From JAJZXY01 sp046706185 (lineage in GTDB: Archaea; Thermoplasmatota; Thermoplasmata; Sysuiplasmatales; Sysuiplasmataceae), in the NCBI GenBank assembly GCA_046706185.1, contig JBJKPR010000062.1, positions 1-64,000 of the forward strand: 64,000 nucleotides of DNA, read 5' to 3'. Both the position numbers and the translations under genes were made by a program. The notes under the pieces were generated by a model. That model was not told where the DNA came from and ran no database searches. It worked only from the letters and a program-made list of their open reading frames with translations. Below are positions 1 to 8,542 of this stretch, piece by piece. Positions within the stretch are counted from its first letter, which is position 1, and each line of letters opens with the position of its first letter.

Positions 1-34
1 GAGAGATATTAAAAGTATTCATACTGATTTTAGT

Positions 35-493
35 ATGAACCCCGCTGGGTCCATATCCTGCCTGGGTACAAACTCTGTATTGTTTGGACGCCAAGGTTTC
101 AGGAAATCAGCAAATGATGCTAATCGAATGCTGGAATGGACAAAGGGAAATACTTGGCAAGCGCTAGTGGCACATGGGGGGATATTGGTTCCAGGGTTCA
201 AACATATTCTATCAGGCGTTCCGATGATGATGGCCGGAGCCTTAAGTCTCATGCTGTCTGTTCGTACTACCATTGGAATGGACCACACTTACTTCTTTTG
301 GAGCTTCACTTATGTAACTCCTCACACATACGGCTCCCTACCTGTTGGAACAATACTTCCCGGCGGACCAATGCTTACATACACTTACGAAATATTGTTG
401 CCATGGATGATAATCGGGATGGCCTTGTTACTTCTGGGTTCGTTTATTGTTTCTCACAACTGGAGTCAGAGACCTAATTCACGACCTGACTAA
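35..493 (+). CDS. Hypothetical membrane protein, possibly cut at its 5' end
   Basis: A 152-residue reading frame with two hydrophobic stretches, about residues 56-80 and 122-143, so probably a membrane protein. The reading frame stays open to the left edge of the window, so the ATG at 35 may not be the true start and the N-terminus may lie outside. I recognise no family. No coding partner follows for over 600 bases. Whether it is expressed is uncertain; the uninterrupted frame and hydrophobic segments are the only support. Confidence 0.45.
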   Translation: MNPAGSISCLGTNSVLFGRQGFRKSANDANRMLEWTKGNTWQALVAHGGILVPGFKHILSGVPMMMAGALSLMLSVRTTIGMDHTYFFWSFTYVTPHTYGSLPVGTILPGGPMLTYTYEILLPWMIIGMALLLLGSFIVSHNWSQRPNSRPD

Positions 494-559
494 TGGGGGC
501 GGTAATGAGCCTGACCTTTCCGGTGACTTCCGCCGGGTCCATACCCTGGCAGGTTACAG
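42..559. repeat. Diverged 30-bp direct repeat (42-71 and 530-559)
   Basis: Bases 42-71 and 530-559 match at 24 of 30 positions when aligned without gaps, around the shared core GGGTCCATA. The first copy is near the start of the membrane protein gene. The second lies just after its end, inside a short open frame (505-606) that soon stops. In the same relative reading frame they read NPAGSISCLGT and TSAGSIPWQVT. This could be a decayed tandem copy of part of the gene, or chance. Confidence 0.3.
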
Positions 560-1131
560 TGCCTCCCACTCCTTGCTCAGCTGACAACCGGTGCCTGCAA
601 CAGTAACCAAATGTGTTTCTCATTTCCACCGCCACAAAGTCATCATAGACACTGAAAAAAGTACTGAAAAAGTCGCATGAGCTCTTGTGGCAAAATGTAA
701 CCTGGAGGCAAATTGTGAAGAAGACGACCAACCAAGCAATCGTGTTTGCTGGAGAGGAGCTGACGGCCATGGGAGAGCGCGAGCGGGAACGGAGAGCCGG
801 GATGCACTCCGGCGTGAACAGCAGAGATAGTGAGAGCGGCGCCCGCAAAGAGGGCTGAGATGTTTGAGCTTGAAGATTTGTGCCGGACCACAGAAAACAT
901 ACGCCTCAGAAGAATAAGGCACACTGCAACCTTTGAACAAGGAGGCTTTTTGGTTCTTGGTTGCTTTGGTTCCAACACAGAACCATTGTTGCTCTTATTC
1001 TTCTGAGGTAATACTGTATTGGCCTGCAGATTACATAGAAAGAACGTTCTTACGGAACTTACCGTAAGTATGACCCGCGAATCGGATATTCCACGGTTCT
1101 CAAACGGTTGAATGAACCGTCAGGCAACGGC
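494..1131. other. Gene-poor region
   Basis: About 640 bases between the membrane protein and the thiolase stop. Only short overlapping frames on both strands are present, with no recognisable motifs. The only clear structure is the inverted repeat at 904-1008. I see no tRNA or rRNA here. Confidence 0.5.
904..1008. repeat. Perfect 15-bp inverted repeat, 75-base spacer
   Basis: CCTCAGAAGAATAAG at 904-918 is the exact reverse complement of CTTATTCTTCTGAGG at 994-1008. The spacer is 75 bases. The arms could be the ends of a tiny non-autonomous element or the base of a long hairpin RNA. No target-site duplication was identified next to the arms and no ORF fits inside. Confidence 0.5.
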
Positions 1132-2322
1132 TCAATGCTCAAGGACAACGGAATAACCCTGCCCTCCGCCGACGCACAAGGTTGCAACGCCCACTTCTCC
1201 CATTCCCGACTGGAGCATTCTTGAAAGCGTCCCTGCAATCCTGGCCCCGCTTGCCCCGAGCGGATGGCCTATTGAAATGGCTCCGCCCTTTACATTGACC
1301 CTAGTCCTGTCGATGCCGAGCTGTTTTATCGCATTCAAAACAACAACCGAAAATGCCTCGTTTATCTCCCACAGGTCGACGTCGGCGGGTGTGAGACCTG
1401 CCCTCCGCAGCGATTTCTCGGCAGCAGGGACCACGGCTGCCCCCATGATTGAAGGATCTACCGCTGCCCATCCGACGGACGCGACTCTCGCCATGGGGCT
1501 GATACCGTACTCCTTCAGCTTTCTGCCGGACATCAGCATGACGAGTGAGGCGCCCGCGTTGAGAGGAGAGGAGTTTCCGGCGGTCACCAGACCTCCCTCC
1601 TTGAATGCGGGAGGGAGAGAGCGGAGCTTCTCAATGGATGTATCCCTCCTCACGCTCTGGTCAGTCCTGACAGTGACTTCCCCTTCCGGGGTTTCAACCG
1701 AGACAGGGAGAATCTCTTCTGCCATGTACCCTTCATCATATGCATCTGCAGTCAGTCTGTGGCTTCTCAATGCAAACTCATCCATTTCTTCCCTGCCTGT
1801 GCCCGAAACATTTGCAAGCTTCTCTGCTGTCAGTCCCATGTAATAGCCTGTCTTCATGTCATATTCGGCATATGCACCGTCCTCGAGCAGTGCATCGCAG
1901 AGCCTGTTGGAGAGCCTTGGAACATGCGTCATGTGCTCCATCCCCCCTGCAAGCACAATGTCTGCATTACCTGTCATGATTTCCATCGCGCCGATGGAGA
2001 GAGCGTTCAGCGAGGAGGAGCATGCACGGTCGACAGCCATCGAAGGGACGGAGGATGGCAGCTTCGCAAGAAAGACAGGATGCCTTCCTCCGAAAGTCCA
2101 GTTCTCATCGCGCTGATAAGCGCAACCGACTATGACATCCTCGATTTCCCCTGGTCGCGCACCGGTCGCTGAAACGGAGTCGGATATCAGCCCTGACAGG
2201 GCCGCATCCATCCTGATTGGGTTGAACATGTCCTTCTCCGGACTGTTTGGTCTCGACCTGGAGAATGCAGTTCGCTTGTAGTAGACGACAAAGGCATCCG
2301 AAGCAGAGGGCAGCCGAACCAC
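1132..2322 (-). CDS. Thiolase family protein (acetyl-CoA acetyltransferase)
   Basis: A 396-residue thiolase, the usual length of the family, which condenses or cleaves acyl-CoA/acetyl-CoA in the cytoplasm. The acylated cysteine sits in DRACSSSLNAL (about C101). The NEAF motif, the GHPLGASG histidine loop (about H353) and the C-terminal CVGGGQG cysteine (about C383) are all present, so it should be catalytic. It begins 4 bases after the methyltransferase stop codon and is probably transcribed with it, an odd functional pairing. Degradative or biosynthetic direction cannot be told from sequence; no beta-oxidation genes adjoin it. Confidence 0.93.
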   Translation of the reverse strand: MVRLPSASDAFVVYYKRTAFSRSRPNSPEKDMFNPIRMDAALSGLISDSVSATGARPGEIEDVIVGCAYQRDENWTFGGRHPVFLAKLPSSVPSMAVDRACSSSLNALSIGAMEIMTGNADIVLAGGMEHMTHVPRLSNRLCDALLEDGAYAEYDMKTGYYMGLTAEKLANVSGTGREEMDEFALRSHRLTADAYDEGYMAEEILPVSVETPEGEVTVRTDQSVRRDTSIEKLRSLPPAFKEGGLVTAGNSSPLNAGASLVMLMSGRKLKEYGISPMARVASVGWAAVDPSIMGAAVVPAAEKSLRRAGLTPADVDLWEINEAFSVVVLNAIKQLGIDRTRVNVKGGAISIGHPLGASGARIAGTLSRMLQSGMGEVGVATLCVGGGQGYSVVLEH

Positions 2323-2326
2323 CTTG

Positions 2327-3523
2327 CTACTCGAGCTGTTCTTCAGTCTTAAGTGTTTTCCCGCCTGCGATATTAGCCGGTGGCGATGTCAGCGTTTCGG
2401 CCGCAGCGGAGAGGGCATGAACCTCCCTGTAGCGCGCGCGTAGCAAATCGATGGAAAGAGCCTCCTCCCCTTCCCTGAGAAACCAGTAATCCCAGCCGTT
2501 TGCCCTCTCCCTGCCCTGCAACAGGGCCGCAATCTGATGTATGCTGCCCCTTCTTCCCTCCACGGTCAGAGACCCGTCTGCGTTGACACGGGCGCTCTTG
2601 CCCCCGTCAGGGGAGAAGAGGCGGCTGCCCGCTCTAACCATGCCTGACTCTACAAGACTCCCGAAGGGCACCTTTGCATCACGCCTTCTGCTCGGATGTG
2701 GTGACAACGAGGATGAGATGTCTGGAGATGCGTTCGCCTGAATGAATGCTTCGGCCCTCTCTGCTGCAAGAGCGATGTAGCGGGGATCTTTCTCTATGCC
2801 GATCCACCTTCTTCCCAGCATTTGTGCAGCAACGGCGGTCGTGCCCGAGCCTAGAAACGGATCCAGCAGCGTGCTCCCCGGTACAGTGGAGGAAAGCACG
2901 ACCCTGTAGAGGAGAGCAAGCGGTTTCTGTGTCGAGTGTGCCCTTTTCCCATCATCCATCACCCGTTCCCTCCCGGAGCAGATGGGTATCCGCCAGTCAC
3001 TCCTCATCTGCAGGCCATCGTTCAGCGACTTCATGTCCCAGTAGTTGAAGACGTACCCCGACTCCTTCGACCTCTTGGCCCAGATGAGGGTTTCATGGGC
3101 GTTCGTGAACCTGGTGCCCCTGAAATTAGGCATCGGGTTTGACTTCACCCAGACAACGTCGTTCAGAATCCAGTAACCGAGGTCCTGAAGTATCCTGCCG
3201 ATTCTGAATATGTTGTGATACGTCCCTATGACCCAGAGAGTGCCGTCTTTCCTGAGCACCCTTCTGCACTCCTTCAGCCACGAGAATGAAAATCTGTCAT
3301 ATTCGCCGAACGATGTAAAGCGATCCCATTCGTCGTCCACGGGAGAAACAACTGAGTCGTCAGGCCTTCTCAGCTCGTTCTCAAGCTGCAGGAAATAAGG
3401 CGGGTCGGCAAAAACAAGGTCGATGGTCTCGTCCGGTATAGCACTGAGAGCTTCAATCACATCCCCCTCCATTATTGTACCTGTTTGACCTATGTGGTGG
3501 ATATGCGTTCCTCTCACCCCCAT
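2327..3523 (-). CDS. CcrM-like adenine-N6 DNA methyltransferase with C-terminal RAMA domain
   Basis: A 398-residue beta-class DNA methyltransferase. The catalytic DPPY motif (in VFADPPYFLQL) comes first and the SAM-binding motif (LLDPFLGSGTTAVAA) near residue 220, the order of the HinfI/CcrM group. The segments GTYHNIFRIG, WVKSNPMPNFRGTRF and NAHETLIWA closely resemble bacterial CcrM. Residues about 285-370 form the RAMA region seen at the CcrM C-terminus, with VPFGSLVESG, GSIHQIA and NGWDYWF. GANTC is therefore the expected target, by inference. No restriction endonuclease adjoins it, so it looks like an orphan methyltransferase. A second in-frame ATG lies at 3472, but the stretch before it belongs to the fold. 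Confidence 0.9.
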   Translation of the reverse strand: MGVRGTHIHHIGQTGTIMEGDVIEALSAIPDETIDLVFADPPYFLQLENELRRPDDSVVSPVDDEWDRFTSFGEYDRFSFSWLKECRRVLRKDGTLWVIGTYHNIFRIGRILQDLGYWILNDVVWVKSNPMPNFRGTRFTNAHETLIWAKRSKESGYVFNYWDMKSLNDGLQMRSDWRIPICSGRERVMDDGKRAHSTQKPLALLYRVVLSSTVPGSTLLDPFLGSGTTAVAAQMLGRRWIGIEKDPRYIALAAERAEAFIQANASPDISSSLSPHPSRRRDAKVPFGSLVESGMVRAGSRLFSPDGGKSARVNADGSLTVEGRRGSIHQIAALLQGRERANGWDYWFLREGEEALSIDLLRARYREVHALSAAAETLTSPPANIAGGKTLKTEEQLE

Positions 3524-3570
3524 GGAAGACGCCCTTGCACGGAGTCTCCCCTACAATTATATCCGACCGT

Positions 3571-3576
3571 TTTATA
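3571..3576 (+). promoter_or_regulatory. TATA box for the GT-C-like membrane protein
   Basis: TTTATA, 22-27 bases before the ATG at 3598. This is the distance expected for a leaderless archaeal transcript and supports that start over in-frame codons further upstream, which would overlap the divergent methyltransferase. Confidence 0.55.
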
Positions 3577-3597
3577 CTTGCGTACGGGGCAGGCAGG

Positions 3598-5286
3598 ATG
3601 AAAGAAGGAAGATGGTACGCTCTATCACTGATTTCACTTTTCTTCTTGGCACTAACACTGAGGCTGATCCTGCCCCTTGAGTTCAATGTATGGGGTCCTG
3701 ATACAGGTGAGAATTACTACATAGCGAATTTCTTCGCTGTAAACGGCAGGATGCCCGTCCCCTACTACGGGTTCGGGACAACATACACCGAATTTCCCAC
3801 AGCATATCAGCTTGTTGCATCCATCGCAAACATTGCCGGCATCTCGACAGCAGCAGCGGTTGCCCTTGTCACACCTTTTGTGACATCGCTGCTTGTCTTT
3901 CCTGTCGCTGGAATAACACTGAGACTGACTGGAAAAAAGGCGGCAGGACTTCTTGCCGGCCTGTTCTACGCCACCTCTGTTGTGATAATCGGCCACACAT
4001 CGATACTTGCATCTGACACTCTTGGCGAGGTGGTGCTCCTCTTCTTCATCTACTTCTACCTGAGCCCCCGGAAGGACAGGATAACGAGCGCCATGGCGAT
4101 GACCATGGGCCTGTCCATGGTTCCCACTTACCACCTCGGTATGGTCATGGTGCTCCTCTTCCTCTACTCCGTCCTCTTCTACTATTCCTTCTTCAGGAGG
4201 GAGGAAGGTGACCATCTGCTGAGGGCGGTAGCGTTCATTCTTGTGCTACTGACTGCAACCTATCTTTACTGGATGCTGGAAGCGCCAAACTTCCTGTCCG
4301 AGTTCATACTCAGGAACCCCAACCTGTCCATAGAGGAGGCAATATCCGCCCCTTACCTTCTCGCATTCATGCTGTTCATTCTGGGCGCCTTCTATCACAG
4401 GAGTTCCAGGTCCGTTCCACCCCACCCCAGGCTTGAGATCAGGAAAGAGTATCACATCGTCGTTCTGCTTGCGGGAGTAATCGGGGTGGTTTTCATTTCG
4501 ATCGAAGGCGTTGCCTCCGTTCCCATCTACCCAAGCGCCTACACACTTCTCAACATACCAAGTGTGGTGTGCACGCTGCTCGGCGTGGCTGCGCTCATGC
4601 CGTTGCTGAAAACCGAGAGGAGAGGCATTCCCGTTGTCATAACCATAGCCGCTCTGGGAACGATTGTAATTGTCGGGGTCCTGACAAATATACCATATCT
4701 GGTGCCTGAGAGGCTGGTTGAGTACATACTCCTCCTCATAGCGGTCTTTTCAGGCATAGGAATGATGATGCTTATTGAGTCTACGCCCAAGAGAATGCGC
4801 ATGACAGGGGCGCTTGTTCTGGGCATTTCACTTGTTGCCGCAGGAGGGCTGTCGACTGCGCTCGTGACTGCGACGACCACTCCTTCGAAGATAGGTGCGA
4901 CACCTGCGAAGGATCTTTCGGCAACGCAGTGGCTGAAATGGAACACCGGAGCCGGAGCCACTGTTGCCTCCGACCACAGGCTCAGCTCACTTCTGTTCGG
5001 TTTCTCGGACAGGAATGCGACCTGGGAGCTTGGTTCCTACCCGATATTCATGGCGACCAACATCTCGTCAATGGAGAACGCGCTGAACAATTCTGTGACG
5101 CCGAGCGGGAACAAGACCGTCAACTACCTTTTCCTTGACACATACATGATAGAGGACGCCAACTTCTATCCCAACCAGACTGCCATTCCAGTTCCCCCCG
5201 AGGTAGTTGCCAACCTGAATGCAGACAATTTCATACTTGTCTACTCAAACGGCTTTGCCGAAGTCTACGCCTACTCCCGAGGTTAG
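3598..5286 (+). CDS. Polytopic membrane protein, GT-C glycosyltransferase-like
   Basis: About 562 residues with roughly a dozen hydrophobic segments spread over residues 10-440, followed by a mostly soluble C-terminal part (about 450-562). An acidic loop after the first membrane helix (GPDTGENYYIANF) resembles the first extracytoplasmic loop of GT-C enzymes, which transfer sugars from lipid-linked donors on the outer face of the membrane. The start at 3598 is chosen for the TATA box just upstream. No partner glycosylation gene is adjacent. The class is a weak structural guess; a transport role cannot be excluded. Confidence 0.6.
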   Translation: MKEGRWYALSLISLFFLALTLRLILPLEFNVWGPDTGENYYIANFFAVNGRMPVPYYGFGTTYTEFPTAYQLVASIANIAGISTAAAVALVTPFVTSLLVFPVAGITLRLTGKKAAGLLAGLFYATSVVIIGHTSILASDTLGEVVLLFFIYFYLSPRKDRITSAMAMTMGLSMVPTYHLGMVMVLLFLYSVLFYYSFFRREEGDHLLRAVAFILVLLTATYLYWMLEAPNFLSEFILRNPNLSIEEAISAPYLLAFMLFILGAFYHRSSRSVPPHPRLEIRKEYHIVVLLAGVIGVVFISIEGVASVPIYPSAYTLLNIPSVVCTLLGVAALMPLLKTERRGIPVVITIAALGTIVIVGVLTNIPYLVPERLVEYILLLIAVFSGIGMMMLIESTPKRMRMTGALVLGISLVAAGGLSTALVTATTTPSKIGATPAKDLSATQWLKWNTGAGATVASDHRLSSLLFGFSDRNATWELGSYPIFMATNISSMENALNNSVTPSGNKTVNYLFLDTYMIEDANFYPNQTAIPVPPEVVANLNADNFILVYSNGFAEVYAYSRG

Positions 5287-5287
5287 T

Positions 5288-7321
5288 TCACTTACGCCTG
5301 TACTCCACTATCAGGTCTCTGAGCTTGTCTGCGACGTCCTCACACTTGTCAGTGACAGTTTCGAGATTGTCGTATATCTCCTTGAGCTTCATTATCTGCT
5401 TAGCATCGTTGTTTGCAAAGAGACTCTTGAGTGTCTTCCTGAGGATCTCGTCGCCCCTGTTCTCAAGCTCGTTGATGCGTATGCAGCTGCTTTCGATCCT
5501 GTCGAATCGCCTTGAATAGATGTCGTTTATGCTCGCTATCCCTCTCTTGACCTCGACCACGCAGTCAACAATGATGTCCATGAAGTCAGACATTTCCTGT
5601 GTCGGACCGCGTATCTCATACATGCTGAAGCGTGCGCTGGCTGCTTCGAGATAGTCCATTATATCGTCAAGCTCATGCGTCAGCGAGACGATGTCCATCC
5701 TGTTTATGGGCGCCATGAACTTGGTGTTCAGCCTGACGAAAATCCTGTGAACTATTTCGTCACACTCGCTCTCGATTGCCTTGACCTTCTTGGCCTCCTC
5801 GTCGGCGTCCCCCCAGTTCTTCACAAATGACTGCATTTCAACAGCAGCGCGCTCGATTCGTTCAGTCAGACCTGAGATCAGGTCCGAAAACTCCGAGTAT
5901 GTTTTTAGAAGCCTCTCCTCGCCCGAAATATCCTCAAGCCTCCTTTCCTGTCCCTCCGGTATCAGTATTGCGGTGACAATGAGCCCCAGCACCCCCATTA
6001 TCGTCAGCCATGCAAAAACACCGCTGAGATGTATTACCTTGAGTGCAAACGGGAAGAGAAAGGCACTGATGGACGCTCCAACCTTTCCGGCGGATGCGGC
6101 GATGCCGTGCCCGGTCGTCCTTATCTGTGTCGGGAACACCTCCACAGGCACCACAAAAGTAGTCGTGTTTGGACCCATGTTTATGAAGAAGAAGGTGGAA
6201 CCGTAGACGACAAAAAGAGCAACGAGGTTTGACACAATGCCCGGGATCGATGCAATGGCGGCATAGGCAACAACCATGAAGCCGAACCCCAGAAGCTGAA
6301 GCTTCTTCCTGCCTATTCCGTCAATCAGGAAGACGGCAGCCCAGTACCCTGGAAAGGCGAAGAAGAGGAATATCAGGGAGGTGATCTCTGTTGACCTGAT
6401 AAGATACGCATAACTGGCTGCCCCGCCTGTGACGTCGGCTGTTATCAGGTTGTGAATTATAGTGTTCGAGAATATCGATGTTCCGTAGAATGCAACATCG
6501 AGTGTGAACCACGATATGGCGGTACCGAGTATGAGTGGCAGGTACCTTGAGAGTATCTGCCCCTTCGGTATGTTGAATGTCGACGCGCCGTTCTGCTGCT
6601 CTCCTGCTAGTATGCCGAGCGAGTCTGCAGCATCCCTGTCAACCTTGCCGGACGAAACCATGAACCTTGGTGTCTCCGCCACCTTTCTCCTTGCATAGAT
6701 AACAGCCAGGGCAGGGACAGCACCAAGGGCAAGCGGTATCCTCCACACAAGGTCAGTCGGAAGGTGTATCCAGAGACATATCAGTGTCGTCAGTGCACCG
6801 GAGAGAAGACCGAACCCCTGCATGGCGAACACAGATGAAACAAGCTTCCCTCTGTCCTTCCTGTTTGAGTATTCAGACATCAGCGTTGCGCTGACCGGAT
6901 AGTCGCCTCCGACGCCTATGCCAAGTACAAACCTCCATGCAATCAGCTCGGTCGGGTTCGCCGAGAAGGAGGATCCGATTGCAGCTATGATGAGTATGGC
7001 GAGGTCAATGGCGTACACCGTTTTCCGGCCATACCTGTCAGCTATGGGACCGAACACAACAGGACCTATGATCGCGCCGAAGAGCGCGGAACTGGAGATG
7101 AGTGCATATGTCAGGCCAGAGCTTGAAATGCCGAAGTAGATGGCAATGATCGGAAGCAGGGCACCTATTACGAACAGGTCATAGGCGTCCGTGAAGAAAC
7201 CCATTCCAGAGACAATGAGCGTCCTTATGTGGAAGGTCTGAACGCCACCCTCATCCAGCTCCCTGAAAACACCGCTACTGTTTTCCGATGCCAAACGACT
7301 GTTGCCTCCTTTCAATCTCAT
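5288..7321 (-). CDS. MFS phosphate-type transporter fused to a C-terminal DUF47 (PhoU-like) domain
   Basis: About 677 residues. Residues 1-460 form a 12-helix major facilitator domain with the GPIADRYGRK loop and GIGVGGDYPVS, typical of the phosphate:proton symporter group. Residues about 465-677 are all-helical and match DUF47/PhoU_div, with acidic heptads such as ESECDEIVHRIF and ELDDIMDYLE. DUF47 proteins normally partner PiT-type phosphate permeases as separate genes; here one is covalently attached to an MFS carrier. The gene diverges from an AbrB-PhoU regulator, which supports phosphate as substrate. ATG 7321 was preferred over an upstream GTG at 7354. The substrate is inferred. Confidence 0.88.
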   Translation of the reverse strand: MRLKGGNSRLASENSSGVFRELDEGGVQTFHIRTLIVSGMGFFTDAYDLFVIGALLPIIAIYFGISSSGLTYALISSSALFGAIIGPVVFGPIADRYGRKTVYAIDLAILIIAAIGSSFSANPTELIAWRFVLGIGVGGDYPVSATLMSEYSNRKDRGKLVSSVFAMQGFGLLSGALTTLICLWIHLPTDLVWRIPLALGAVPALAVIYARRKVAETPRFMVSSGKVDRDAADSLGILAGEQQNGASTFNIPKGQILSRYLPLILGTAISWFTLDVAFYGTSIFSNTIIHNLITADVTGGAASYAYLIRSTEITSLIFLFFAFPGYWAAVFLIDGIGRKKLQLLGFGFMVVAYAAIASIPGIVSNLVALFVVYGSTFFFINMGPNTTTFVVPVEVFPTQIRTTGHGIAASAGKVGASISAFLFPFALKVIHLSGVFAWLTIMGVLGLIVTAILIPEGQERRLEDISGEERLLKTYSEFSDLISGLTERIERAAVEMQSFVKNWGDADEEAKKVKAIESECDEIVHRIFVRLNTKFMAPINRMDIVSLTHELDDIMDYLEAASARFSMYEIRGPTQEMSDFMDIIVDCVVEVKRGIASINDIYSRRFDRIESSCIRINELENRGDEILRKTLKSLFANNDAKQIMKLKEIYDNLETVTDKCEDVADKLRDLIVEYRRK

Positions 7322-7435
7322 CCGGACACAGACGATACGCGGGACAGTAAGCACAGTATATCTATGTAGCCTACATTGGACTGGAAAAGGCAGACAGGTA
7401 TAAAGATAGTCTAATTCATCTATATAGAAAACAGT

Positions 7436-7446
7436 AAAATATATAT
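7436..7446 (+). promoter_or_regulatory. TATA box in the divergent phosphate promoter region
   Basis: An AT run ending in ATATATAT about 35 bases before the PhoU-like start at 7480. On the other strand a similar AT-rich box lies near 7360-7366, some 40 bases before the transporter start. The shared 158-base intergenic region is a natural place for a regulator to control both genes. Confidence 0.45.
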
Positions 7447-7479
7447 CTTCAATCCTGACTAATTTTAGATGAAGTAACT

Positions 7480-8484
7480 ATGGAGACAAGAAAGGTACAG
7501 TTCACTGGCAACTCGACCTACACGATATCGCTTCCGAAGGACTGGATTGACAAGATGGGGATAAGGAGGGGGGACGTGGTGGGCCTCCTGCGTGATGACA
7601 GGGGAACGATAACCATAACGCCGAGCATTGATGCAAGGAAGGACTACAGGAGCAAGGTCATAAACTTACAGAAGGAGTCGCCAGAGCATCTGGAGAGAAT
7701 GCTCATAGGCACCTATGTGATGGGGTTTGACACAATCACCGTCAGAGCTAAGGACAGGATAGATAACACGGTCAAGGAGAAGGTCAGGCAGTTCACAAGG
7801 TCCGTGACTGGGGTGGAGATAGTTGAGGAAACGATCAACAGCGTCACGATAAAGGACCTTAGCGACCCGATGGAACTCTCCCAGGAAAAGGGTGTAAGGA
7901 GATTACACCTGATAGTCAGGTCTATGGCAGTGGATGCAATGGACTCGCTTCAAAAAAGGGACCAGCCGCTTGCGGTTGATGTCATAAACAGGGACTCCGA
8001 TGCAGACAGGATTTACTGGATAATCATGAAAGAGCACAACATGATGACAAGGGACCCGAGGCTCGCAGAGCGGCTCAAGATGACGATAGAGGAGAGCACT
8101 GCCTATTTCCAGATAGCGAGATACCTTGAAAGGATAGGGGACCATGCTGTCCAGATAGCAAAGTCAGTGTCGTCCATATCCAATTACCAGATACCGGGGG
8201 ACCTCCTATCGAAGTTCAAGTCTGCACACGAGCATGCACTCCGGATGCTTGACGGCTCCATTTCAGCTTATTTCAAGGGGAGCGCGGAGGATGCAAACAG
8301 GGTGATCGACGGCAGGGATGGGCTCAAAGCGGTCCTCCGTGACATTTCAATGAGCATCCAGAAAATCAAGGCGGAGGAGGCTGTTCATCTTGCACTCATT
8401 GAGGAGTCGGTAAGGAGAATTGCCTACTATGCAACGGACATATCGGAAGTCACAATAAACTACTGCATGCTGAAGGACAGCTGA
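7480..8484 (+). CDS. AbrB domain-PhoU fusion, phosphate-uptake regulator
   Basis: 334 residues. The first 45 form a SpoVT/AbrB swapped-hairpin domain (TGNSTYTISLPKDWIDKMG, RGDVVGLL), a DNA-binding fold. The rest is the helical PhoU module, with paired metal-binding style segments such as RYLERIGDHAVQIAKSV. This architecture is common in archaea, where it is thought to couple phosphate sensing to gene control. It diverges from the transporter-DUF47 fusion, so autoregulation and control of that gene are likely, though inferred. Confidence 0.9.
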   Translation: METRKVQFTGNSTYTISLPKDWIDKMGIRRGDVVGLLRDDRGTITITPSIDARKDYRSKVINLQKESPEHLERMLIGTYVMGFDTITVRAKDRIDNTVKEKVRQFTRSVTGVEIVEETINSVTIKDLSDPMELSQEKGVRRLHLIVRSMAVDAMDSLQKRDQPLAVDVINRDSDADRIYWIIMKEHNMMTRDPRLAERLKMTIEESTAYFQIARYLERIGDHAVQIAKSVSSISNYQIPGDLLSKFKSAHEHALRMLDGSISAYFKGSAEDANRVIDGRDGLKAVLRDISMSIQKIKAEEAVHLALIEESVRRIAYYATDISEVTINYCMLKDS

Positions 8485-8542
8485 GCACCGCCAGGCAAGC
8501 GATGGCGAAAAGGTTCAGATACTGAAAGAAGATGCAAGGATC

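Noticed and set aside
620..978. Two overlapping minus-strand frames of about 110 codons
   Set aside because: Cysteine- and arginine-rich without motifs, overlapping each other and the inverted repeat; not credible genes.
1277..2172. Open frames of 86-188 codons on the plus strand
   Set aside because: They lie opposite the thiolase and show no family motifs; they are mirror frames of a GC-biased gene.
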